From: Temnothorax longispinosus
Taxonomy: Eukaryota > Arthropoda > Insecta > Hymenoptera > Formicidae
NCBI RefSeq assembly: GCF_030848805.1
Contig: NC_092362.1
Span: 8,680,439 to 8,744,438, forward strand
DNA length: 64,000 nt
Direction of reading: 5' to 3'
Part shown: positions 53,000-63,542 of the stretch, one piece after another
Numbering within the stretch: position 1 is the stretch's first letter
Layout of the letters: every line of letters starts with the position of its first letter
Position numbers and translations under genes: made by a program
The notes under the pieces: model-generated
The model's input: only the letters and a program-made list of their open reading frames with translations
Database searches by the model: none
Told to the model about the DNA's origin: nothing

Positions 53000-54170
53000 A
53001 CTGCACCCTCTAAGTTTTATAGGATCATCGATAACTTTCCCCTCGGTTTTAATTTGACTATACATATACCACTCGATTTAGATTTCTTTTCGTTTCGTTT
53101 CTCTCGAACCATAATTCCAAAGAGACTTACTATTTATTACATCTTTCTTCAACGTCATTAATTATTCTTATCGCATATGACAAATTGGCTCTATCAATAA
53201 CTTTTTGCAGTAGTTTAGAATAATTTTTACATTCATATTCAGTCTCTTCGTTATTACAACTTTTTTTTCATTTATCATACATTTCTTTAGTATTGGGCGC
53301 TACAATGATACCCTGTGCGATCCATTTTTGGTCTTTTAAAAACAAATTTTTGTTTTCATTCGTAGCTAAATCGACAATATTTTTCATCTTACATACAAGC
53401 AATTGCAGTGCATTATTTGCATTTTTGATATTTTTCACTACCCTCCCCCTCTTCTTTTTGACTCAAATCTCGCAATTTTGTAAAATCAAGAGAGACACGG
53501 TATAGCGTTTCGCGCCAAGTACGCGTCTTGCGTTACGCGACACGTAAGCCAACGCACAAAGAAAAACGTATAAGCAAGCTAGACTTCCAGTATGGGATCC
53601 CGCGCGGTATTGTAATATCTTATAATTAATTCTTTTTTTCCACCATTATGTATTATAAGATTGCTAATACATACTGTTTATCGATACGTCGATACGCGAT
53701 TATCAACAAACTAGAGGATTACCGACAGGGATAGTTTGCGCGATTATCATGATTTATTACGTTCGTGGTTCTAGTCTTGATATTTTATGTCAATGACGCG
53801 ATGCGCATCCGTGAACTGAGCAAGGATTCATAACGAACGAAGCAAACGAAAGAAGCCATTAGTATTCCAATTTGTAAGTAGAGTGTTTGCTGTCCCTTTT
53901 TGCGTATAATTATGAAAAATATTAAATATTTATGTACTTGTAGGATTGTCTCTGGAATTTGACGCAACCGCGTGTGTGTTTACGGTGTCTAAAGGTATGT
54001 AACACAATACATATAAAATTACCGTCTCGATCATTCGATATCATTTGGAACATTTTTAAGGTAGTTTGTCCGTGACGATACTGTTAAACAGTCAATTATA
54101 CAGATAAACGACATTGTGGTATTTGGCTGGGATTGTCCGTGTTACGGATGTGTGTAAATCTCATATGTAT
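53000..54170. other. AT-rich DNA without recognised genes
   Basis: Short frames only. Minus-strand words around 53280-53520 (KFVFKRPK, DFTKLRDLSQKE) hint at old coding DNA but with many stops. Confidence 0.3.
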
Positions 54171-54176
54171 AGTCGC

Positions 54177-54272
54177 GGACAGAAAGGTTGTCCGAAGAAA
54201 GGTTGTCCGACTACTTGAGCCGTATTCGTAGCAGTAGAATACGGGTGTATAAGTCGGACAACCTTTCTGTCC
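54177..54272. repeat. Short foldback repeat
   Basis: GGACAGAAAGGTTGTCCGA at the left pairs with TCGGACAACCTTTCTGTCC at the right; GAAAGGTTGTCCGA is also repeated directly at 54197. Flanked by TA-rich DNA. Probably a tiny Tc1/mariner-type MITE. Confidence 0.65.
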
Positions 54273-54279
54273 ACATATA

Positions 54280-55278
54280 TATATACACACACTAATGTAT
54301 ACTATTATACATCTTTAAAGGTTAGCCGTCATATTCTTACAAGTTCTTTTATCATCTAGTTTTTCATTAAATACACGTATGTAAAAAAAAGCTAACTTTT
54401 ATTTACATTGTACATGTGTGTAGAACACGTTTACGTTAATATGCTGTCTAAATTTTTGCAAGATTCCTAAAAAAATGAGTTTACGGATGTACTACCTTAA
54501 AATCGGTGAGATATATTGCAGAAATTGTTATTGTTATTTCATTCTTGCAAATAAAAATATAAAATATGATTATTTTACAGGTGTTTGTATTTTGGAAGAT
54601 GTATGTTATACAATACGCGATGTTTTACGCTTCGTGAGATCAATTTCAATCACAGTCTCTTGAGATAATTTCGAGATGTATAATTATTACGTACAATTAA
54701 GAAGCTATAATGATAATAATATACATATAGAATTATTATTACATTATCGAGAATAAAATTTAGAATGGAAATTTCATTTGTCTTACTCGATAGTTATTTT
54801 AGTCTAGATAGACAGTTTTATATAGAATTTCATGTCAATAATACATCGTTAATAAGAAAAATCACAACTATTGTAATTTTAAACAACCAACAATTATAAC
54901 AGTTAACTTTTTCGGGTGTTTCGAAAAAAATTTTTACTTTTATATATTTTTTTGCAAAATATTGCAAAGTGATTTCAAAAATATTTTTTTCTATAACAAT
55001 ACAGCTTGTAAAAGACAAGTACATCTGTAAAAAAAAATAAAAAATTATGTTTTACATTTCTTTTATACGTAGCATTAAAATATACAAGTAATGGTATATA
55101 CATGTTAAATATCTGAGTTTATAATTTGTGAATGTTACATATATATTTTATTATTATATGGTTTTACTGTCAAACTTAGATAAATTTAAAAAGCTGTCTT
55201 TTAAAAAAGTTTCCGTATTACAAAATATATTTAAAAAATGTTAATTATTGTGTTCCATAGTAGACTACATACGAAATA
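54280..55278. other. AT-rich DNA without recognised genes
   Basis: No frame above about 65 codons and no domain. Nothing further seen. Confidence 0.3.
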
Positions 55279-55279
55279 T

Positions 55280-56163
55280 ATAGGGTGTATTGTTTTAAGT
55301 GATTCAGCTGAATGTCTCTTAAAGTAAAAGAGATTGGAAAAATTGTTTCAGACAAAAGTTGTTTGGTTCAAAGGGGGACATAAGATGGTGTCATTGGTTT
55401 GACGATAGATGGTTGTTTAAAGCTCACGCGAACACACCTTTAATTTCTTAAATGGAAACCCCTATTTTTCAATGCATATTCTTGTAGCTAATCTCGCCAG
55501 CTTTTCAAAACAATATAATTAAGTATTTTTTCGTTAAGAACTTTTGGAATTACAAGGCTTGAAAGTTCTAGTATTTTGACATAAAATACAAAATATCTTG
55601 TAAAACATTAAGTTTTCGGTAACGTTACCTTAATACTTTTATGCGCAGAATAATGAGACGAATCAATTGGTATGAAAAAAAAAAACATAGTTGCTTTTAA
55701 GAAAAAGTATGCAGATGCGTGTTGCAAATTACATATTTTTTCTTAAACAAACTATGCCTTTTTTCGTATCAATTGATTCGTCTCATTATTCTGTGCATAA
55801 AAGTTTTAAAGTAACATTACCAAAAAAAATAATGTTTTACAAGATATTTTGTATTTTATGTCTAAATACTACAACTTTCATGCCTTATAATTCCAAAAGT
55901 TCTTAACGAAAAAATACTTAATTATAGTGTTTTGAAAAGCTGGCGAAATTAGCTACAAGAATATGTATTGGAAAATATGGGTTTCCATTTCAAAAATTAC
56001 AGGTGTCGTTCACGTGAGCTTTAAACGACCATTCATGGTGAAACCAATGACACCATCTTACGTCCCCCTTCGAACCAAACAACTTTTGTCTAAAACAATT
56101 TTTCCAATCTCTTTTACTTTAAGAGATATTCAGCTGAATCACTTAAAATGATGCACCCTATAT
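55280..56163. mobile_element. Foldback element, ~0.88 kb, arms ~400 bp
   Basis: Ends TATAGGGTGTATTGTTTTAA and its complement (...ATGCACCCTATA). The arms pair nearly throughout, including TGATTCAGCTGAAT and the core CAGACAAAAGTTGTTTGGTT followed by CAAAGGGGGACATAAGATGG. The short centre is near 55700-55740. Non-coding; related by the core to 10162-11205. Confidence 0.8.
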
Positions 56164-56164
56164 C

Positions 56165-56900
56165 ACAGGGTGATTTCAATTTAAGTGCCAATTATCTCCG
56201 TCATTTATCTCAGAAAGTATTGGTTCGTTGGAAAAATGTTTCAGATAAAAGTTGAACGGTTTAGAAGGGGCCAATAAACAATCTTATTAGATTTTGGGTC
56301 AAGCATCCGTGTTGGGCCCAGTACGACCTAAATTAAATTTTTTAAATGTTTAGCTTACAATATCTCGATAATTATTTGTCGAAGGAAAAAATAGTATTTG
56401 TCTCAAGAATATGCTGTTGCAATAATATTCCCATTTTGATACTTGTGTATAGATATATACATATCTCCTTGGAGCTTTAATACATAAATATATTTTTTTG
56501 TAAAAAATTTGAGATACTATTGCAACAGCATATTCTTGAGATCAAATCAAGTCAGAAAGTCCTGTACTACTTTTTCCTCTGACGGACAATTATGAGAATA
56601 TCGTAAGAGCTAAAAATATTTTTAAAAATTCACCAAGTTTTCTTACATTTTAAAAAGTATTACACATAAAAAAATGTTTCGGACAAAAGTTGTTTAAATT
56701 AATAAGTAAAAAAAGACAAAAAAAAATGAAGATTTCTATTTCAATAATTTAACTTGGGCGCTATTGGACCCAACATAGTTCGCGGATCTAAAATATAATA
56801 AAATCGTATATATATATATATTGGCATCCTCTGTCAATACTTTCTTAGATAATTAAAGGAGATAATTAGCACACAAAATATTAAAATTTATACATTTATT
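56165..56900. mobile_element. Second foldback element, diverged
   Basis: Left part AAGTGCCAATTATCTCC and AGAAAGTATTG pair with the right part CAATACTTTCT and GGAGATAATTAGCAC; AAGAATATGCTGTTGCAATA at 56408 pairs with TATTGCAACAGCATATTCTT at 56518. Carries a version of the core (AAAATGTTTCAGATAAAAGTTG). It abuts the previous element. Confidence 0.6.
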
Positions 56901-58560
56901 TTGTCTTATCAATAATTCTCTTAATAATTTTCTGGTTTATTTTTTGATATTAAATTTATGTATCAAATTGTGAGAACATTACGTTATATATTATATTCTA
57001 ATTTCCATAAATATTCAGTATAATAACATAAAAAACTTTTTTAACAGTTTGTCAGCACAGCTATTTAATATTTAACATTCGATATTTGAATATTTATATT
57101 TAGGTGTAAAAAATATGCGTACATGTAAGAGGGTACATTATTTAATAAAAATATTGGTTCCGTACATGATAAAAACTGACATAACTTAATTCTTTTTCAT
57201 TATTGTATTAAGTTTAGTTTTATCAAAATATACCAAATGTAAAGTGTCCAATGGAAATTGTTTAATTTTGTTTATTTAATTCTTCCAAACAAGATACGCC
57301 TGTATGATGGTGAGGACAGGAAACTATAATATCTTTTTGTAAATTTTTATATCAGGAAATGTCTCTCGTTCCATTTTCAATAAAATATAATTCTTGAAAA
57401 CATTTAAAACATTTTTCGTACGCATTATGACTTTTATTCGGAACAAATTTATTAGAATTTTCTGGTTTTTAATTCTTATTGTACATAAAATTGAATTACA
57501 ATCTACTTTGTGATATAAAAGTCAGTTTGTCTGTACGGTTCAACAATTTGTAACATTAATCAAATGAGATATATTTAATTCACTACGATTAAGGTTGTCT
57601 ATATCATTGTTTCTTCTTTTTCAGTCAATTATCTATATCCTCGTATCATTGTTTTTTCTTTATTAAGCAATTATTTATATCTTTTTATTTTTTAAATACA
57701 GAGTGAGTCATTTTATCGACGCAGGCAAATATCTAAAAAAATTAGCAAGTTATGGAACAATGTTTCAGACAAAAGTTGTACGGTCTAAAGAAAGATACAT
57801 GATTCCGATGTAAGTCATATCGTAGATGTTGTTTTCAAGACATATTCTAAAGACGACTAATTTTTTAAATTAATACTACGCTACAAATAGCAGTCTGTTC
57901 TTGTTTTTTATCATTCAGATCAGGTATATTCTGTGTATATTTTTAAGCCCTAATACTCTTTACATTTCCTTATATTTTTATTACTTTTTCAAATGACAAG
58001 TATACCTTTTTTGCGTCGCAAAACTACCGGTGTTGAAAAGACGTTCGTCTCTGCTCCATTTGTTCGTACGCACTTGAATAAAAAACGAAATTGTGCGAAA
58101 TTTTTTAAGCTACAATTCATATATCTACATAAATTTCCGTAAAGTTGATATTTTCCAAAGTTATTAGCGAATAACTGTTTTTTTTTTTTTTACATTTCGG
58201 AGCCTCCCCTGCCCGCAACGTAGCGTCTACACACGACGACGACTTTTAATACGTAAAACTGTACCCTACAAGAAGCCCGTTTGAAAAATTTCAGCCGTCA
58301 GTATTATTTTCTCCGAATTTTGTCATTTTACTGGCCTGTTATCGAGTGGCAAATTAGAACCTGCGGTTGATATGGGATTTATCCAAGTTTTATTTACAAA
58401 ATATTTCATCGAGTTGCTACAAAACAATATAAACAATGTACAGACATAATCATATATTTATAATTAAATTAAATATTTGAATAATATATTTAACCTCATA
58501 AAAATCACAGGTTTTTGGGCTGTTGCCACTTTGGGCGTTACGATCCTTTAGACTTGTACT
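56900..58560. other. AT-rich DNA; partial foldback core at ~57700
   Basis: 57705-57815 holds AATGTTTCAGACAAAAGTTG and TACGGTCTAAAGAAAG, the core of the foldback family without its second arm. The rest shows no genes. Confidence 0.35.
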
Positions 58561-59400
58561 ATTTTTAATGTGTCTATTTTTCAAGAGCATTGTGCCGCAG
58601 TAACTCCATATATATCCTTCGGAATTCATACTTTTCGCTATGGGTGGCGTAGTTATACTTATCGCTCGTCACAACGCTCATGGAATCTTTTCTTTCTCGT
58701 TCGTCAAATGTTAAACAGGGACGAAACGATGCTCGCGAGCGTCGCGAGCGATAAGTGGAACGCAGCCTATATTATTAAAAACTCCCGTATGTTAATTTTC
58801 CCCTGCTTACAGCTTCTTCGTATTCTTTATATAACGACAGTGAAAGAAGAGTCTCATTTTCTGTCTGTACGAATGACGATTATTGTTTGCACAAATCATA
58901 ATTGAATATATCAATATATGAGAAACAATATTCATGTAAGTATATACGCACAATACCAAGTACGTATAAACGTAACGTTAATGTAAAAAAACAATCAGAA
59001 TTTTCAATTTTTTCAACGAATTATATTTTACTCGATACGCGAATCTTTCTTCTTTAAATGTATTTAAAGTTGATTCATCTAATTCATTTTTATCGACACA
59101 TTCTTCCAGTAGGTGAGCTAGCTCAATTTTTTCGTGATTATTTTGGTACTTGTGAAACTTTTTGTGGTGATTCATAATGTTATTCAATGACTAAAGCTCC
59201 GGGGATTGACAAAAAAGTATGTCGCTTTGGGTGGTACAGCCACCCCCACTTGTGCAAAATATATGTTTTTCAAGTCATTTCGGTACGTCAGTCATTTTGC
59301 ACCATAATTCTTTGATATATTCTACGACTATTATGATATTTGACTGACAAAAAAATGGGTCGCTTGTGAGTGGTAGGACCGTCAAAAAATGTTTACGTTA
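58560..59400. other. No gene supported
   Basis: A 111-codon plus frame (58570-58905) and a 69-codon minus frame (58978-59187; HEKIELAHLLEECVDKNELD) are seen, without domains. 59210-59390 has two diverged direct copies of TTGACAAAAAAGTATGTCGC and GGTGGTA. Confidence 0.3.
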
Positions 59401-59419
59401 CGTTGTCAAGAGAAAAAGG

Positions 59420-59468
59420 AGGGAACACGCAGCGCGACTAAGAGCGGCTACAATTACACGACAATGAA
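59420..59468 (+). other. Partial three-way-junction palindrome, copy 4
   Basis: AGGAGGGAACACGCAGCGCG, ACTAAGAGCGGCTACAATTA is the right half of the palindrome at 60405-60502, lacking its left stem. It lies upstream of the 59.6-60.3 kb gene in the same sense as the full copy lies upstream of the 60.6 kb gene. Confidence 0.55.
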
Positions 59469-59593
59469 GGTTGTCCCAAACCCCATGTTGTCGCACCTCG
59501 TTTTACTCGTCTCGACGAGCCCTACGCGAATCCACGGTCGTTCCTAGCGTTCGACTACTTTTTTTCCTAATAATTTTTTTTCTCACGTTTCAG

Positions 59594-60297
59594 ATAATCC
59601 ATTCATTCAAGCATCACTCGGAAAAAGGTAAGTATTCGATCGTTTATTTATTTTATTACGCGATCAACTTTAACGAATAACTTTAATCTTGTTAACGTTT
59701 CCTTCTTACAGACGAACATGGCCGACGAAAGCAGCAGCAGCAGCGGCAGCAGCTACGTAAACGACGACGAGAAGCAGGAGGAGAAGGAAAAGAATGAGAA
59801 GAAGGAGGAGAAGGAGAAGGAGGAGGAGGAGGAGGAGGAGGAGGAGGAGGACCCCGACAATCCTCAGCCAGGACCGAGCAGCGCGAAGATACGTCGGTAA
59901 GTATTTCGAGTATATATACTAAGCGTGCGTGTGTATGTGTGTGTGCGTGCGTGCGTGCGTGCGTGCGTGCGTATTAATCACTTTTTCTCTTTTCAGCATC
60001 AAGCGCGAAGCGCTTATCGTTGATAAGCCGCCGGAACCCTTCAAACCGATACCTATTGATCACCACACTAGGCACATAGAAAAGCCGCACTACAAGCCAA
60101 AACGATTAACGACAACGTCGAAGAACGAAAACAACAAAAAGTGCACTATAAGTTTTTTGCACGACACACCAGACGAGACGGAGAACGAGGATGAGGACGA
60201 GGACGAAGACGAGGACGAGGACGGACGAGGACGAGGACGAGAACGAGGACGAGGACGAGAAGGAGGAGAAGTAGCGCGAAGATACGGACTGCGCTAA
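59594..60297 (+). CDS. PGPSS family gene, short member
   Basis: A leader exon (59594-59627, donor GTAAGTATTCGATC), then 59718-59896 with ATG 59718, then 59997-60297; 159 residues. The first coding exon is MADESSSSSGSSYVNDD, a Lys/Glu coiled stretch, and DPDNPQPGPSSAKIRR. The second starts IKREALIVDKPPEP, has KPKRL and an acidic run, and ends ARRYGLR. The core domain of the relatives is missing. Near the end the DNA still resembles the PGPSSAKIR-LR coding sequence but in a shifted frame, so an old frameshift or exon fusion is likely. The intron after KIRR has the same (GTGC)n tract as in the paralogue. Likely nuclear; function unknown. An AATAAA-like signal follows near 60317. Confidence 0.6.
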
Positions 60298-60339
60298 TAG
60301 AATTGTACCCCTTGTTTTAATAAAAAAAAGGTTTGACAA

Positions 60340-60404
60340 GAATGTCGTCTATTTCATTGCCCTCCCACCCTTTCCTTCCCATTTCCCCCTTTCCCCCCCG
60401 TCGA
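60340..60404 (+). other. Conserved post-gene motif and pyrimidine tract
   Basis: AATGTCGTCTATTTCATTGC followed by a C/T-rich run leads into the palindrome. The same order occurs after the 61551 stop (61655-61698), in the minus sense at 40215-40290, and at 49685-49730. It ties the end of one family gene to the start of the next module. Confidence 0.5.
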
Positions 60405-60502
60405 CGTGGCCGTCACCTTGACGTGGTGACGGTGCTTGAGCGCCGCGTGTTCCCTCCTTGCGCGGGAGGAGGAAACGCGCGGCGCGATCAAGAGCGGCCA
60501 CG
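60405..60502 (+). other. Three-way-junction palindrome, copy 3
   Basis: Outer stem CGTGGCCG (60405-60412) with CGGCCACG (60495-60502). Hairpin one: CCGTCACC, TTGACGT, GGTGACGG (60410-60432; the CCG is shared with the outer stem, so only one pairing can form there at a time). Hairpin two: CTTGA (60435-60439) with TCAAG (60488-60492), enclosing GCGCCGCG and its partner CGCGGCGC, then TCCCTCCT against AGGAGGA. It lies 60 bp upstream of the leader exon of the gene at 60730. Confidence 0.8.
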
Positions 60503-60561
60503 ATTACGCGCGACGATGGACCATTTTATTTCTAATAATTATTTCTTTTTATGTTTCATAG

Positions 60562-60742
60562 TGATTCCAGAGAGCGAGACCTCCATAATTAGACATCCCG
60601 AGAGCGAGAAGCCTAATTATTCGAGACCTCGTCAAACCGAAAAGTAAGTATTCGATCCTCGTTACATTTTCTTACACACGGTCGAGTTGAACGATCAACT
60701 TTTGTTCTTAAACGTTCACTTTGGTACAGATGGCGGACAGAG

Positions 60743-60780
<38 letters not shown>

Positions 60781-61232
60781 GGCAACGAAACCGATTACGA
60801 CAGCGGCAACGAATGGGCGATACCAATACACCTGTCAAAACGACAGGAGTATTGGATTAGGAGGAGGGACGCCGAACTCCACGCCATCGTCGTACGAAAG
60901 GGTGGCGGAGCGGCAGCGTCGTTAGCCTGTAAACAATTTATGAGGAATTGGAAGACCCCCAATTCGCCGCCTTCCGATTCGGACGTTGAAAATCTGACCG
61001 TCCGGCCTAGGGGGTGTTTCAACACCCATCTAGATTTGAATAGTTGGCAGCCGGACAAGGAGGAACATTTCCGCGTCCGGGCCGACTTCTTTTGCAATAT
61101 ATCCGCCGACATTATGTCGAGATCGGCCAATGACGAGGACGTTTGGCAGGCCCACGAAAGGATAATTGAGAGCCTCAGGCTGCAATTGGACGAGGAGTCG
61201 GAGAAGGAAAGGGAGGAAAGGGAGAAAAGGTA

Positions 61233-61264
<32 letters not shown>

Positions 61265-61551
61265 TTTGCGTGTTGATCACTTAATCTTTTTTCAGCATCA
61301 GGCGCGAGGAGGAGAAGGCGGAGCAGGAACAAGAGGAGGAGGACGAGGACGAGGACGAGGAGGACGAGTACGAGGATCCCGACGATCCGCAGCCGGGGCC
61401 GAGCAGCGCCAAGATCCGTCGGTAAGTGTACCTCGAGTGTATACACCACGAGTGTATATACACTCCTCACCTTCTCTCTATTTCGTTTTATTTAACGCGT
61501 TCGTACGCTAGCTATAATCGTTCCCTGTTTTATTATTTCAGTCTTCGCTAA
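60562..61551 (+). CDS. PGPSS/LNSWQP family gene, full member
   Basis: Leader exon 60562-60644 (donor GTAAGTATTCGATC), then 60730-61229 starting with ATG right after the acceptor TTGGTACAG, 61296-61421 and 61542-61551 (Leu-Arg-stop); 211 residues. N-terminus MADRDSSSSSSSSSSSDGNE, core about residues 35-150 (KRQEYWIRRRDAELHAIVVR, KGGGAAASLACKQFMRNWK, NTHLDLNSWQP, FRVRADFFCNIS), Glu-rich helix, acidic linker, then DPDDPQPGPSSAKIRR. The same core and intron phases occur in the minus-strand gene at 40367-41681 over 19 kb away, which supports the exon calls. No known domain. The intron after the core exon begins with (GTGC)n. Confidence 0.75.
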
Positions 61552-61694
61552 AGGGGAAAAAACAACCGCGAAGGGAGAACGTTGTTTCAACGTAGAGGTG
61601 TAAAAAAAATGTATATATATTGTAAAAAAAGTAGCGTTTAATGATAACTTTGATATAAATGTCGTAGATTTCATTGGCGCCCCCGTCTCTTTCC

Positions 61695-62078
61695 CTTTCC
61701 TAACTATCGATTTTAAGATTTTCCTATTTCAGCACTGTTTTTCTAAATTATTCTAACTATCGATTTGAAGATTTTCCTATTTCACCACTTTTTTTAAAAA
61801 GTATCGTAACTATCGTCTTTAAGATTTGACCATTTCAGTACTCTTTCTCAAAATTATTCCATCGATTTTAAGATTTTCCTATTTCAGCACTGTTTTTCTA
61901 AATTATTCCAACTATCGATTTTCAGACTTGACCATTTCACCACTCTTTCTCATAATTATTCCAACTATCGTCTTTAAGATTTTACCATTTCAGTACTCTT
62001 TCTCAAAATTATTCTAACTATCGATTTTCAGATGTTATTATTTCAGTACTCTTTCCAAAAATTATTGCAACTAATTTA
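61695..62078 (+). repeat. Minisatellite array 3, ~53-bp unit
   Basis: Seven units of the same consensus as arrays 1 and 2 (CTAACTATCGATTTTAAG, TTTCCTATTTCAG). It begins abruptly in the pyrimidine tract that follows the 61551 gene, where the next palindrome would be expected. No TIRs of the kind seen around array 2 are evident. Confidence 0.85.
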
Positions 62079-62195
62079 ATTTCTATGAATTTTACTTCAA
62101 TTTCACTTAAATTTTAAACAATTAAACTTGAATTTAACAGGAATTTTATTTGAATTTCAAGCAATTTAACTTTAATTTCTATGAATTTTATTTCG

Positions 62196-63440
62196 ATTAA
62201 AAGCAACAAAAAATATTGGGTACATCCTATTCTTCGACGAAAACAACAAGGAGATTGGCGTAATTTGATACATGAAACGCGGTCGCAAGATGTATTGAAA
62301 TTTTTCGAATACATGAAGATGACGCGATACGTTTGACTATATATTACGAAAGGTAGGACCTTTGATAACAAAAATGGAAACTAATGGGAGAGTTCCTATT
62401 CCAGCATCTGCAAGATTAGCTATGATTATACGGTATGTATAGCAGTAAAAAAATAGGAAATATTTTATATCCTAAAAATTGGGCTTTCAGGGTATGAAAA
62501 GTGTTGTCAATTTTTTCCAGTAGTGTAATTACATTAACAATTAAAATATTTAATATTAAGCAATACATAAAAAAATATTTACAAGATAAATACTAAATTA
62601 GCATTCATGAACTGAATTTGTAGTTATGTAGCAAGTGGAGATGGGCTCCATAGCATTTCATTACGCTATCGGACTGGGAGAAGTACCACATGAGGTATAA
62701 TAAAGGAAACTTGTCAAGCTATATGTGATTGTTTTCACGAAGAAGTGTTATTTACTCCTACACAAGATAAATGACGAGAAATAGCTGAGGAATTTTAAGA
62801 AATATGGAACTTTCCAAATTGTATCGGTGCTTTACACGTTAAGCATGCGTTGCTATAATTGTAAGATTATATAAAAACAATTTTAAGAACGTCTAATTTT
62901 GAAAAGTTGAAAAAAAATTATTACAGATTCAAATAACTGTTGTTTTCACAGTGTCTCGAAAAAGCAAGAAGCACATATTATAATTATTAAGGATTCCATA
63001 GTATAATTTTTATGTCGCTTGTGTCCGCTAAGTATACATTTTTAATCGTTGATATCGGTGCTCAAGGCAGACACAGCGCGATGGAGGAGTATTTAAACAT
63101 TCCGCAATGGGACAACGATTTTACAATAATGCAATTAATTTACCTGATCCCACTGCCATTAACATCAGACATAATGTACCATATGTTACGGTAGCTGACG
63201 AGGCCTTTCAACCGAATGCATTTATGACGCTACCGTATATCCATCGTCGATCAGGCTAATCAGGCAACAACGAATATTCACGTATAGATTGAGTAGAGCT
63301 CGACTAGTGGTAGAAAATGCATTTGGCATACCAGCAAGTCGGCGTATTTTCCATAAACCTATAAATACTAGTCTCGAAACGGCAGATGCGATAGTTGAAG
63401 CAACGGTTTGTTTACATAATCTTTCGATGGATACTTAGTA
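62196..63440 (+). pseudogene. HARBI1-like: HARBI1-like (PIF/Harbinger) transposase, degenerate
   Basis: Reading across frames: YWVHPILRRKQQGDWRNLIH, FDYILRKVGPLITKMETNGR (62196-62400), then IAFHYAIGLGEVP, NFPNCIGALHVKHA (62640-62860), LIVDIGAQGRHS (63035-63080), LPDPTAINIRHNVPYVTVAD (63138-63205; the VADEAF acidic box), and ARLVVENAFGIPASRRIF (63305-63355) with VCLHN. These follow the order of the HARBI1 nuclease family (DDE_Tnp_4). Many stops and shifts; at 62825-62850 the usual D-G-K-H reads HVKHA, so a catalytic Asp is lost. Confidence 0.8.
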
Positions 63441-63542
63441 TTACTGTTTAGAAAGTTACGTTGACAAAACTTGTATAAATGGACAAGTACGTGAAGGAGA
63501 ATGGAGAAAAACGAATATTATAAATGACTCGTAAACGGTTAG

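Noticed and set aside
60405..60502. Parvovirus or densovirus terminal hairpin
   Set aside because: The fold is similar in outline, but no replication-initiator or capsid gene is visible anywhere in the window and the palindromes sit between spliced genes.
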